Positions 1-7,635 of a stretch of 17,105 nt of DNA are shown one piece after another. The notes below the pieces were generated by a model. The model worked only from the letters and a program-made list of their open reading frames with translations. It was not told the origin of the DNA and did not search any database. Both the position numbers and the translations under genes were made by a program. Source of the stretch: Rhodospirillaceae bacterium UBA4468 (GTDB taxonomy: Bacteria > Pseudomonadota > Alphaproteobacteria > Rhodospirillales > Casp-alpha2); NCBI GenBank assembly GCA_002389385.1, contig DGOK01000015.1, positions 98,571 to 115,675 on the forward strand. Direction: 5' to 3'. Each line of letters begins with the position of its first letter. The stretch's first letter is position 1.

Positions 1-2
1 TC

Positions 3-86
3 GCGAACATAGAGCTTGTCGTCTTGTATGGTACCGAGGCCAGTGTGTTTAAATTTGTCGAGTGCCGGGCGCTGATCGCGGAATAA
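3..86 (+). CDS. Possible C-terminal tail of an upstream gene (partial)
   Basis: A plus-strand frame is open from the left edge and ends in TAA at 84-86, giving 27 residues that finish in CRALIAE. Its third-position base use is like that of the genes in the window. After the stop there are 74 bases before NAD kinase, with nothing obvious except that gene's ribosome binding site. A minus-strand frame is also open across this stretch, but it uses many ATA, AGA and AGG codons and shows no start, so I prefer the plus-strand reading. The family is not recognised, and the call rests only on reading-frame and codon arguments. Confidence 0.3.
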   Translation, partial: ANIELVVLYGTEASVFKFVECRALIAE

Positions 87-160
87 TATATCCCTTATGA
101 CAACGGGCTTTCTCCACCGCGCCGAAGTCGCTAAGTTTATGTTCAGAAGGACATTTTCTC

Positions 161-928
161 ATGAGTTTAAAAAATATTGCGTTTGTCGCAGCCCCATCAT
201 CTGAGGCCGAAAAGGCGACGGCCCGCTTGATCAAACAGTATGGCGGCGTGAGCCCTGATAAGGCTGATGTGATCGTGGCATTGGGCGGCGATGGCATGAT
301 GCTGCATACAATCCATGATTTTTTGGACCGCGATGTGCCGATCTATGGGATGAACCGTGGATCCGTCGGCTTTATGATGAACGAGTTTTCAGAAGAGAAT
401 CTGCCTGCGCGTCTTGACCGTGCCGAACTAATTGAGATGCATCCGTTGCGGATGAGTGCGACAGACCTGGACGGTAAAATTCATACGAGTATCGCGATTA
501 ACGAAGTATCGCTTTTGCGTGAAACACGTCAGGCCGCCAAGATCAAAATTATTGTCGATGGTGTCTCGCGTATGGACGAGATGATCTGTGACGGTGTTTT
601 GGTTGCGACGCCAGCAGGGAGCACGGCGTATAACTTGTCTGCTTCAGGCCCCATCATTCCATTGGGTAATGATCTACTGGCGTTGACACCAATCAGTGCG
701 TTCAGGCCTCGTCATTGGCGCGGCGCTTTATTGCCCGCCAAAGCTAAGATCGCTTTTGAAGTCCATGATCCTGATGATCGTCGTGTTAGTGCGACAGCCG
801 ATTTCAATGAAGTCCGTAATGTTGTGTGCGTGGAAATATCCGAGGATCGTAGCCTCGCGCCAAAACTTTTGTTTGATCCCGAGCATAACCTCGAAGAACG
901 GGTCTTAAAGGAGCAGTTTAGCGCTTGA
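161..928 (+). CDS. nadK: NAD kinase
   Basis: Cytoplasmic NAD kinase, which phosphorylates NAD to NADP using ATP or polyphosphate. The 255-residue product carries the family's GGDG motif at residues 42-45 (LGGDGMML), the conserved NE pair at 114-115, and the nucleotide-binding block DGVLVATPAGSTAYNLSASG starting at 144. The length is slightly short, as is usual for alphaproteobacterial NAD kinases. The ATG at 161 is preceded by AGAAGG at 145-150, a good ribosome binding site. The stop codon overlaps the TTG start of the next gene (TTGA at 925-928), so the two are probably translated together. The older symbol is ppnK. Confidence 0.95.
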   Translation: MSLKNIAFVAAPSSEAEKATARLIKQYGGVSPDKADVIVALGGDGMMLHTIHDFLDRDVPIYGMNRGSVGFMMNEFSEENLPARLDRAELIEMHPLRMSATDLDGKIHTSIAINEVSLLRETRQAAKIKIIVDGVSRMDEMICDGVLVATPAGSTAYNLSASGPIIPLGNDLLALTPISAFRPRHWRGALLPAKAKIAFEVHDPDDRRVSATADFNEVRNVVCVEISEDRSLAPKLLFDPEHNLEERVLKEQFSA

Positions 929-2034
929 GTGAATATCTAGAAGCCGAAGACCGTCCCCAGAAACCCGACTCCCGAGATTGGAAACAACGCTTCCCTGTAA
1001 TGATAGCGACCCTTTTATGGGGTGCGCTGGGCGGTTGGTTGTTCTCGCTCGCGGGCATTCCACTCGCGTGGATGATTGGCTCCATGTTCTTTACGGCAGG
1101 TATTGCCGTTGCAGGTGTGCGCCTTAAAGGACCCGGGAAAGGTCGTGCCATAATGATTACGGTGCTGGGCGTCATGCTCGGCAGCGCATTCACGCCGGAT
1201 GTTCTCGAGCAAGCTTCAAGCTGGATTTTAAGTATCGCTGTGCTGATTGTTTTTGTCGTCGTGATCACGGTGTTCTTGTCTTGGGCGTTCCAGAAGTTTG
1301 GCAAGATGACCAAATTTGAAGCGGTACTTTCGGCAACCCCCGGCGGCTTTGGCGAGATGATTTTGATCGCTGAATCCTATGGTGTTGATGTGCGGGCGAT
1401 TTCGCTTATTCATGCCACACGTGTCATGTTCACAGTGATGTTGATCCCGTTGTATTTCCGTATCTTTGAAGGCTATCAGCCGCCGGAAATCTCACCGATG
1501 GGATCGGTGACAGAAATGGGTCTACAAGATGGGTTGATTTTAGCCGCATGTGCTTTTGTTGGTTATGTTGTGGCGAAGCGCCTGAAGCTACCCGCAGCCG
1601 CGTTACTGGGTCCTATGGTCGTCAGCGCCATTGTTCACTTCATGGGCTTTACGACAGCGAAGCCACCCGGCGAGCTTGTGAACCTGGCTCAGCTTGTCAT
1701 TGGCACGAACGTGGGGTGTCGTTTTGTTGGCGTCGAACGTCGTCAGTTAATCAATCCCGTAGGTATTGGTATTATCGGTGCGGCGGTAACGTTGGGTATG
1801 GCATTGGGTGCGGCGTCATTACTGCATAATATCACGCAGCTGGATTACCATGCGCTCTGGATTTCCTTTGCACCGGGCGGATTGGCCGAGATGACGTTGA
1901 TCAGTTTGGCGATGGGCATTGATACAGCCTTCGTCTCAACGCATCACATCGTCCGCATCTTGTTTATTGTGATGGCGATTTCAGTGGTTAGTCGAATGCT
2001 GTTTGGTCCGCCCAAGCATGAAGAGGGTGATTAA
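925..2034 (+). CDS. AbrB-family (COG3180-like) multi-pass membrane protein
   Basis: A 369-residue integral membrane protein of the AbrB family (PF05145 type), often mislabelled as ammonia monooxygenase. It consists of two homologous halves, each ending in a signature loop: ATPGGFGEM at residues 137-145 and APGGLAEM at 316-323. Long hydrophobic segments fill both halves, for example around 26-63, 101-121, 203-217 and 279-300. The substrate is not established; family members have been linked to regulation or transport. The start is a TTG at 925 that overlaps the NAD kinase stop. The first in-frame ATG, at codon 26, would cut into the first hydrophobic segment. The TAA stop shares the four bases TTAA with the stop of the convergent pyrD. 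Confidence 0.85.
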   Translation: MSEYLEAEDRPQKPDSRDWKQRFPVMIATLLWGALGGWLFSLAGIPLAWMIGSMFFTAGIAVAGVRLKGPGKGRAIMITVLGVMLGSAFTPDVLEQASSWILSIAVLIVFVVVITVFLSWAFQKFGKMTKFEAVLSATPGGFGEMILIAESYGVDVRAISLIHATRVMFTVMLIPLYFRIFEGYQPPEISPMGSVTEMGLQDGLILAACAFVGYVVAKRLKLPAAALLGPMVVSAIVHFMGFTTAKPPGELVNLAQLVIGTNVGCRFVGVERRQLINPVGIGIIGAAVTLGMALGAASLLHNITQLDYHALWISFAPGGLAEMTLISLAMGIDTAFVSTHHIVRILFIVMAISVVSRMLFGPPKHEEGD

Positions 2035-3095
2035 CGGTGATCCGCACCAACGGCATCGGCAACGTGCTCAAATCCATCGCGTTTTAACAGGCCTGCAAGT
2101 GTCCGGCACATGCGACCGGGCAGGAATGGGCCTTCGTAAACCATGGATGAATAGAATTGCACCAGTGATGCGCCAGCTCTGATTTTATAATAAGCATCCT
2201 CACCAGACATGATGCCGCCGACACCAATCAACGGCACCTGACCGTTCGTCGCCTTATAGAGATCACTGAGAATTTTTGTCGATGGTTTCATAAGTGGCTT
2301 GCCACTCAGGCCGCCGCCTTCTGACTTTGACGCATTGATCAGGCTCGCAGGGCGATCAATTGTTGTGTTGGTGGCAATCAAGCCGTCGACGGCGCTGGAG
2401 CCTGCAACAGTCGCAATATCTGCAATGTCATCATCGGTCAGGTCGGGTGCGACCTTAACCAGAAGCGGCGGTGTGTTGGTGGGGACAGTTTTGTCGAGCA
2501 CGTCCCGGACGCGCGATACCAGTGCTTCCAACTCAGCCTTGTCTTGTAATGCCCGAAGCCCCGGCGTGTTCGGCGAAGAAACATTGATGACCATATAGTC
2601 CGCATACTGAGCCAGTTTCTCGATGCCAATGACATAGTCAGCAGCAGCATCTTCGGTTTCTTTATTCTTACCCAGATTAACCCCAATGACACCAAGCCCC
2701 CGGGTCGGTGGCAGGGCTGAGAGGTTTGCTGCGGTATAGTCTACGCCCTTTGAATTAAAGCCCATGCGGTTGACCACACCTTCGTCTTCATCGAGGCGAA
2801 ATAACCGTGGTTTTGGATTGCCAGCTTGCGGGCGCGGCGTGACAGAGCCGATCTCCACAAAGCCAAATCCAAGCGCCAAAGCTTGCATGGGTACGTCAGC
2901 GTTCTTGTCGAACCCTGCGGCAAGCCCAATAGGATTAGCAAAGTCGCGGCCCCATAAGTTTGTTTCTAAAACCGGATCAGAAAACGGGGCCCCAGAGACG
3001 AGACGTCGTTTGAGTGCCCAAAGTGCCATGTTATGAGCGGTCTCGGCCTGTACACAGCCGATAAAGGGACGCAGCATCGAATAGAGATCAGGCAC
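2031..3095 (-). CDS. pyrD: Dihydroorotate dehydrogenase (quinone), class 2
   Basis: Oxidises dihydroorotate to orotate in pyrimidine synthesis and passes electrons to membrane quinone through FMN. The 354-residue protein has the N-terminal helical extension typical of class 2 enzymes (about residues 1-40), then GLAAGFDKNAD (57-67), EIGSVTPRPQAGNPKPRLFR (81-100), MGFNSKG (111-117), the active-site loop NVSSPNTPGLR (171-181) with the catalytic serine, VKVAPDLTDDD (213-223), ATNTTIDR (241-248), and the phosphate-binding GVGGIMSGEDA (291-301). The start is a GTG at 3095, only 5 bases after the stop of the upstream DUF952 gene, so the two form an operon. The stop overlaps that of the convergent AbrB gene. 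Confidence 0.95.
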   Translation of the reverse strand: MPDLYSMLRPFIGCVQAETAHNMALWALKRRLVSGAPFSDPVLETNLWGRDFANPIGLAAGFDKNADVPMQALALGFGFVEIGSVTPRPQAGNPKPRLFRLDEDEGVVNRMGFNSKGVDYTAANLSALPPTRGLGVIGVNLGKNKETEDAAADYVIGIEKLAQYADYMVINVSSPNTPGLRALQDKAELEALVSRVRDVLDKTVPTNTPPLLVKVAPDLTDDDIADIATVAGSSAVDGLIATNTTIDRPASLINASKSEGGGLSGKPLMKPSTKILSDLYKATNGQVPLIGVGGIMSGEDAYYKIRAGASLVQFYSSMVYEGPFLPGRMCRTLAGLLKRDGFEHVADAVGADHR

Positions 3096-3100
3096 GTGTT

Positions 3101-3484
3101 TTAGTCCAACTCAGGTGGTGGAAAGCCGCTTGGGAAAATGTGAATGCCGTTATCATCCAGAGGCAACGGCTCAGTGTCGATAACATCGTCTGTATTCAAT
3201 GGACCATATAGATGCGGGAACAATGCACCGCCGCGCGAAGCTTCCCACTTCAATGCATCACCCAAGGCCGTCGTATCGACGGCGAGTAACAGAATGCCAT
3301 CCTGACCACAGCGATGTTTTGCTGCGGATGTCCAGACCTGTTCGTAGGTTGAGAAATGGATGAAGCCGTCGGCCTGATCCTGACTTGAGCCGGGATATGA
3401 TCCACTGGCTTGTGCCTGGGCCCACTCGTCAGCCTTGCACATATGATAAATGATTTTGTCGTTCATGATGGCAACGTAGCGCAT
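3101..3484 (-). CDS. DUF952 family protein
   Basis: A 127-residue cytoplasmic protein matching the DUF952 pattern: IYHMC near the N-terminus (12-16), DGFIHFST (39-46) and FPHLYGPL (89-96). The biochemical role of the family is unknown. The ATG at 3484 has AAGG five bases upstream. A second ATG six codons in (3466) would give a start closer to most family members, so the exact N-terminus is uncertain. It precedes pyrD by 5 bases on the same strand, implying co-transcription and probably translational coupling. Nothing in the sequence suggests a direct role in pyrimidine synthesis. Confidence 0.85.
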   Translation of the reverse strand: MRYVAIMNDKIIYHMCKADEWAQAQASGSYPGSSQDQADGFIHFSTYEQVWTSAAKHRCGQDGILLLAVDTTALGDALKWEASRGGALFPHLYGPLNTDDVIDTEPLPLDDNGIHIFPSGFPPPELD

Positions 3485-3543
3485 GATGACCTTGAGATAC
3501 AGTGCGGATTATGCCCCTCTCGTATCATCAATGATCATACAAG

Positions 3544-3626
3544 TCGTCATTCCGGCGTAGGCCGGAATCCAGGGTATCAAAACATCATTCAGAGTTTCTG
3601 GACCCCGGCCTTTGCCGGGATGACGA
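3544..3626. repeat. REP/REPIN-like inverted repeat, GTCATTCC type, copy 1
   Basis: The two arms are inverted copies: the left begins CGTCATTCCGGCG and ends GGAATCCAG, and the right begins CTGGACCCCGG and ends GCCGGGATGACG. Each arm is itself a hairpin. The element lies in the 177-base gap between the racemase-family gene and the DUF952 gene. The same motif recurs at 7559-7626. Elements of this type are widespread dispersed repeats in proteobacteria. Confidence 0.85.
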
Positions 3627-3661
3627 TTTATCTTCTATTGGGAGCGCTTAATGTGGGCCAT

Positions 3662-4357
3662 TTAATTCGCAATCGCGCGTTTAATGGCCGCATGACAGTG
3701 GATGTCCGTGGTTGAGAACAATAGGACGTCCGTGTGACTGGCATCAATCAATAGGGGGATTTCGGTGCACCCCAATACAATGCCTTCGGCACCACGCGCA
3801 GCCAGGCTTTTCGTCAGATCGATATATTCTTCAAGTGTGGTATCGAGGAATTTCCCCGCAACCATTTCGTTCATGATCGAATCATCAACGAACGTCCGCT
3901 CATCATCGTCCGGGATAATTGTTCTGATGCCATGGTCATTGAGCACGTCCGCATAAAACCCAAGTTCCATGGTTTTGCGGACACCCAATAATGCGACGGT
4001 CGAGATACCGGCTTCTTTAATTTTCTCAGCGGCTGCGCTGGCAATATGGAGGAAGGGAATTGAAATCAGTTTTTCGACCTCGGGCACGAAGCGGTGAACG
4101 TCATTACAGGTGATGACAATAAATTCAGCGCCTGCGCGTTCGACGGATTTAGCTGCCGATGCGATCATCTCGAACGCTGCATCTTCATCGTTCCGACGAT
4201 AGACATATTCGGCATAAAGCTCGCGGTTGACGCTTTCCAAGACGATATGTGCAGAATTCACACCACCGAGTTCAGCCTGTGTGATCTCGTTCATCAGGCG
4301 GTAATACTCTGCGGTGGAGACCCAGCTTAAGCCGCCAATCATGCCGATTTTCTGCAT
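3662..4357 (-). CDS. Aspartate/glutamate racemase family protein
   Basis: A 231-residue cytoplasmic protein of the Asp/Glu racemase superfamily, which inverts amino acids with two cysteines and no cofactor. The N-terminus MQKIGMIGGLSWVST matches the phosphate/substrate loop of the family. The two expected cysteines are present, at C84 (in TCNDVH) and C197 (in LGCTEIPLL). The first motif is usually CNTxH, so CNDVH is a substitution next to the active cysteine and may shift specificity. The start ATG at 4357 is diverged from the O-methyltransferase gene by a 119-base gap that probably holds both promoters. The substrate cannot be read from the sequence: aspartate, glutamate or another amino acid are all possible. 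Confidence 0.85.
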   Translation of the reverse strand: MQKIGMIGGLSWVSTAEYYRLMNEITQAELGGVNSAHIVLESVNRELYAEYVYRRNDEDAAFEMIASAAKSVERAGAEFIVITCNDVHRFVPEVEKLISIPFLHIASAAAEKIKEAGISTVALLGVRKTMELGFYADVLNDHGIRTIIPDDDERTFVDDSIMNEMVAGKFLDTTLEEYIDLTKSLAARGAEGIVLGCTEIPLLIDASHTDVLLFSTTDIHCHAAIKRAIAN

Positions 4358-4476
4358 TGGTTTTTTCTTTCTATGGGGATGAAACGGATTGTATATCAGT
4401 ATTGTTCTTGGCGGTTAAAATAGCGCATGATCTGCCTCACCTTCAATGCGCATAACCAGATTATGGAGAGAAAACC

Positions 4477-5139
4477 TTGAGCACCCACACGATTGATATC
4501 GTTGATCGTCTTTACGCCTACATGCTGGATATTTCACTCCGCGAGCCAGACGTTCTGAGACGTTTGCGCGACGAGACCGCTAAGCATCCGATGGCGATTA
4601 TGCAGATTTCCCCAGAGCAAGGGCAGTTGATGCAGATGCTGGTGCGTATGCTGGATGCCAAAAACTGTATCGAAGTCGGGGTCTTTACGGGGTACTCATC
4701 TTTGGTAGTGGCTTTGGCGCTGCCTGCGGACGGGCGGATCGTCGCGTGCGATATTTCTGAAGATTATACCGCTGTGGGTGAGCCTTTCTGGAAGGACGCT
4801 GGGGTTCGGGGCAAAATCGATCTTCGGATTGCGCCTGCGACAGAAACGCTAGATGCAATGATCACGGCGGGCGAGACGGGGGATTACGACTTTGCCTTCA
4901 TCGATGCAGATAAGCCGGGCTATCCAGAATATTTTGAACGCTGTCTTTCGTTACTTCGTGTCGGTGGCGTGATTGCCGTCGATAATATCTTTATGGATGG
5001 CAATGCAGCGGATCCAGACACAACGTCCGAGAATGCTCAGGCGATGCGGAAATTCAATGCGATGCTAAAAGATGATACGCGGGTTGAGCTGTCTCTAATC
5101 CCGATTGGTGATGGCCTGACGCTGGCGCGAAAGGTTTAG
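4477..5139 (+). CDS. Class I SAM-dependent O-methyltransferase (CCoAOMT/COMT-like)
   Basis: A 220-residue cytoplasmic methyltransferase of the metal-dependent O-methyltransferase family (PF01596 type). The SAM-binding motif is EVGVFTGYSS at 66-75. The metal- and catalysis-linked aspartates lie in FIDADK (141-146) and in the VDN that ends at 170. The C-terminus LIPIGDGLTLARKV is typical of the family. The start is TTG at 4477 with GGAGAG at 4465-4470, six bases upstream. The ATG at 4463 runs into a stop after five codons and is excluded. The substrate is probably a catechol-like or phenylpropanoid-like hydroxyl but is not predictable. It is convergent with the enoyl-CoA hydratase, with a repeat element in between. 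Confidence 0.88.
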   Translation: MSTHTIDIVDRLYAYMLDISLREPDVLRRLRDETAKHPMAIMQISPEQGQLMQMLVRMLDAKNCIEVGVFTGYSSLVVALALPADGRIVACDISEDYTAVGEPFWKDAGVRGKIDLRIAPATETLDAMITAGETGDYDFAFIDADKPGYPEYFERCLSLLRVGGVIAVDNIFMDGNAADPDTTSENAQAMRKFNAMLKDDTRVELSLIPIGDGLTLARKV

Positions 5140-5144
5140 AAAAC

Positions 5145-5256
5145 GCCCCCTCACCTGTCCTCTCCCCCACTGCGTAGGGGAGAGGAACTCTCGGATCAAT
5201 GCAGAGTTCCACTTATCCCTCTCCCCCTTCTAGGGGGAGAGGTTAGGTGAGGGGGC
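5145..5256. repeat. 112-bp palindromic element with 12-bp terminal inverted repeats, copy 1
   Basis: The ends are a perfect 12-bp inverted repeat, GCCCCCTCACCT at 5145-5156 and AGGTGAGGGGGC at 5245-5256. Inside are two further hairpins built on CTCTCCCC/GGGGAGAG and CTCTCCCCC/GGGGGAGAG, flanking a less structured core of about 30 bases. A closely similar copy lies in opposite orientation at 12243-12352. It fills the gap between convergent genes and could act as a bidirectional terminator. The architecture resembles a REPIN or small MITE. Confidence 0.85.
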
Positions 5257-5268
5257 TTTCTTAAATAC

Positions 5269-6045
5269 TTACTTATTCTGCCAATCGGCTTTGCGCTTCT
5301 CAGCGAAAGCGGACATACCTTCTTTCTGATCTTCAGTTGCGAACGCGGCGTGGAAAGTCCGACGCTCAAACAGGATACCTTCAGCAAGCGTTGTCTCGTA
5401 AGAACGGTTCACTGATTCTTTGATCATCATGGTTGTCGGTGTCGACATACTGGCGATGGTTGACGCTGTCTTCAGCGCGTCTTCAAGCAATTCAGCAGCT
5501 GGTACAACGCGGCTGGTGAGACCAGCGCGCTCAGCTTCTTCAGCGTCCATCATGCGACCGGTTAAGCACATTTCCATGGCTTTAGATTTACCAACAAAAC
5601 GTGTCAGGCGCTGCGATCCACCAGCACCGGGTAAGATGCCCAACTTGACTTCTGGCTGACCGAACTTGGCGCGATCACCGGCGATAATGAAATCACACAT
5701 CATGGCCAGCTCACATCCGCCACCAAGGGCGAAGCCGTTCACAGCAGCAATGACGGGCTTGCGGCATTTTGCCACACGCTCCCACGTGGAAATGAAGTTC
5801 GACATGTATGTGTCCATATATGACTTGGACTGCATTTCTTTGATGTCTGCGCCTGCGGCAAAGGCTTTTTCTGAACCGGTGATGACGATACAGCCGATAT
5901 CGGTATCAGTTTCAAACGTATCAATGGCAGTGCCTAACTCATTGATCAGGGCGTCGTTCAGAGCGTTTAACGCATCTGGGCGATTGAGAGTAATAAGGGC
6001 GACGCCGTCATCTTTTTTCTCGGCAATAATGTTCTGGAAATCCAT
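5269..6045 (-). CDS. Enoyl-CoA hydratase (crotonase family)
   Basis: A 258-residue cytoplasmic crotonase that adds water to trans-2-enoyl-CoA in fatty-acid beta-oxidation. Seen in the sequence are the oxyanion-hole segment FAAGADIKEM (62-71) and NGFALGGGCELAMMCD (103-118). The two catalytic glutamates are E112 (GGCEL) and E132 (GQPEVKLGILPGAGG). Both are conserved, so hydratase activity is expected rather than an isomerase-only variant. The start is ATG at 6045, preceded by GAGGAG; the frame stays open further upstream to 6198, but that extension looks non-coding and lacks a ribosome binding site. The gene lies downstream of the small secreted-protein gene by 119 bases and may have its own promoter. 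Confidence 0.93.
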   Translation of the reverse strand: MDFQNIIAEKKDDGVALITLNRPDALNALNDALINELGTAIDTFETDTDIGCIVITGSEKAFAAGADIKEMQSKSYMDTYMSNFISTWERVAKCRKPVIAAVNGFALGGGCELAMMCDFIIAGDRAKFGQPEVKLGILPGAGGSQRLTRFVGKSKAMEMCLTGRMMDAEEAERAGLTSRVVPAAELLEDALKTASTIASMSTPTTMMIKESVNRSYETTLAEGILFERRTFHAAFATEDQKEGMSAFAEKRKADWQNK

Positions 6046-6164
6046 GGAATGCTCCTCAAGGATAGAAATTCGGATGCGCGAACAGACGCGCTCGGAGCAC
6101 GGTTTTGCCATATGAATGGGCTTAGGGAAAGAATTTGTTCGCAACTGCAAACAAAGGGGAGGCG

Positions 6165-6467
6165 TTATGAGCCGACAGACTTCACATAATTCATGCAATC
6201 GCGAAACGCAGTTGCGGCATGATTGCGGAATTGCTCTTCCATTTCCCAGGTCTGATTGATCTGGTTATTGATGCTGCCCGCAGCGTCTTCGTCGTTTGTC
6301 AGACGAAGAGAGGCGTTTAATTCAGCAAGTGAGGCTTCGCGGTTCTGCTCAGTGGCTTCAATCATCGCATTATAGTCGGCTTTGCAGGTGGCTTCGGTCA
6401 CATCTGCAACAGCGAATACAGGGTGCCAGAACAACAGGCCTAGAAAGAGGGGGAGAATATATTTCAT
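6165..6467 (-). CDS. Small secreted protein of unknown function
   Basis: A 100-residue protein with an N-terminal signal peptide: a lysine, a hydrophobic run to about residue 18, then a likely signal peptidase I site after VFA (19) or AVA (21). The mature part of about 80 residues is polar and probably helical, with two cysteines (C28 and C91) placed to form a disulphide in the periplasm. I do not recognise the family; it vaguely resembles small lysozyme-inhibitor-like periplasmic proteins but carries no diagnostic motif. The ATG at 6467 lies 12 bases after the moaA stop, so it is probably co-transcribed with moaA. Confidence 0.7.
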   Translation of the reverse strand: MKYILPLFLGLLFWHPVFAVADVTEATCKADYNAMIEATEQNREASLAELNASLRLTNDEDAAGSINNQINQTWEMEEQFRNHAATAFRDCMNYVKSVGS

Positions 6468-6479
6468 CAGAAAACCTAA

Positions 6480-7505
6480 TTAACCGCCGGTGACAGACAT
6501 ATGACGACCAACGGCTGGCGCACTGTCGCGACGGTCGATAATAAAATCATGGCCTTTTGGCTTGCGACCAATGGCTTCATCAATAGCTGCGTTCAACAAT
6601 GCATCGTCTTCGCTTGCCCGGATCGGGGCGCGCAGATCAGCGGCGTCTTCCTGGCCCAAGCACATGTAAAGTGTACCCGTGCAGGTGAGCCGAACGCGAT
6701 TGCAGCTTTCGCAGAAATTATGTGTGAGCGGTGTAATGAAACCCAGCTTTGCACCCGTCTCGACGATTTCCGTATAACGTGCTGGACCACCGGTACGATA
6801 AGGAATTTCTTTCAGGGTCCAGCGCTTTTCCAGGTCCTGACGGACTTGAGACAAGGGGAGATACTGATCAACGCGGTCTTCGCCGATTTCACCGAGCGGC
6901 ATGGTTTCAATCAATGTCAAATCGAAACCGTTCTCGCCGCACCAGCGGATCATATCATCAAATTCCATGGCATTCAGATGCTTCAACGCGACGGCGTTAA
7001 TCTTTACCTGAAGCCCGGCCTTCTTGGCAGCAGCCAAGCCCGTCATCACCTGTTCCAGTTTGCCCCAGCGGGTCGCTTCCTGAAATTTAACGGGGTCGAG
7101 TGTATCAACAGAAACATTGATGCGTTTAACGCCTGCGGCCACCAGATCATCGGCATAGCGATGCAATTGGCTGCCGTTCGTCGTCAACGTGAGTTCTTCT
7201 AGTTCGCCGGTGTCGATGAGTTTGCCTAGATTGTTGATCAAGCTCATGATGTTTTTACGCACCAGAGGCTCGCCACCTGTTAGGCGCAGCTTTTTGACAC
7301 CTTTGCGCACAAAGGCTGTGCACATGCGCTCAAGCTCCTCGAGGCTTAGGACATCTTTTTTGGGCAGGAAGGTCATGTCTTCAGACATGCAGTAGACGCA
7401 ACGGAAATCACATCGATCCGTCACAGAAACGCGGAGATAGCTGACGTGGCGACCAAACGGGTCGATCATCGAATCTTTGTCTGCTTTGCTCTCTATGCCG
7501 TCCAA
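6480..7505 (-). CDS. moaA: GTP 3',8-cyclase (molybdenum cofactor synthesis)
   Basis: Radical SAM enzyme that, with MoaC, turns GTP into cyclic pyranopterin monophosphate, the first step of molybdopterin synthesis. The SAM cluster motif is CDFRCVYC (C32, C36, C39) and is followed by LTGGEP (75-80). The second, substrate-side cluster is formed by C265, C268 and C282 in CESCNRVRLTCTGTLYMC. The protein ends in GG, the C-terminal diglycine needed in MoaA. The TTG at 7505 has AAGGA eight bases upstream; an ATG at 7469 (codon 13, MIDPFGRHVSYLR) matches the usual family N-terminus and is the alternative start. The gene lies downstream of the polyferredoxin on the same strand, in keeping with a molybdo- or tungsto-enzyme theme. 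Confidence 0.95.
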   Translation of the reverse strand: MDGIESKADKDSMIDPFGRHVSYLRVSVTDRCDFRCVYCMSEDMTFLPKKDVLSLEELERMCTAFVRKGVKKLRLTGGEPLVRKNIMSLINNLGKLIDTGELEELTLTTNGSQLHRYADDLVAAGVKRINVSVDTLDPVKFQEATRWGKLEQVMTGLAAAKKAGLQVKINAVALKHLNAMEFDDMIRWCGENGFDLTLIETMPLGEIGEDRVDQYLPLSQVRQDLEKRWTLKEIPYRTGGPARYTEIVETGAKLGFITPLTHNFCESCNRVRLTCTGTLYMCLGQEDAADLRAPIRASEDDALLNAAIDEAIGRKPKGHDFIIDRRDSAPAVGRHMSVTGG

Positions 7506-7558
7506 AGTGTCAGTCCTTATTTCTTCCGCACCCTTAATATAGGCACGTTAACTCTATT

Positions 7559-7626
7559 CGTCATCCCCGCGAAGGCGGGGATCCAGCACATCGTTTATCT
7601 AGGTTCCCGCTTTTTGGGGAATGACG
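7559..7626. repeat. REP/REPIN-like inverted repeat, GTCATTCC type, copy 2
   Basis: The left arm starts CGTCATCCCCGCGAAGG and runs to GGGGATCCAG; the right arm ends TTTTTGGGGAATGACG. It is a shorter and more degenerate relative of the element at 3544-3626. It lies between the polyferredoxin stop and the moaA start, so it may attenuate or process a shared transcript. Confidence 0.8.
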
Positions 7627-7635
7627 ATGTAAAAG

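Noticed and set aside
918..1313. Minus-strand open frame opposite the AbrB-family gene
   Set aside because: Overlaps a clear membrane protein gene and shows no independent coding evidence.
3485..3661. CRISPR array
   Set aside because: The repeats are single inverted pairs, not regularly spaced direct repeats with unique spacers; none is seen anywhere in the window.
6046..6198. N-terminal extension of the enoyl-CoA hydratase
   Set aside because: No crotonase homology in the extension; the ATG at 6045 has a good GAGGAG site and matches the family start.
6501..7202. Long plus-strand open frame (233 codons) opposite moaA
   Set aside because: It lies wholly inside the well-supported moaA gene; its translation has no recognisable motif and it lacks a ribosome binding site.
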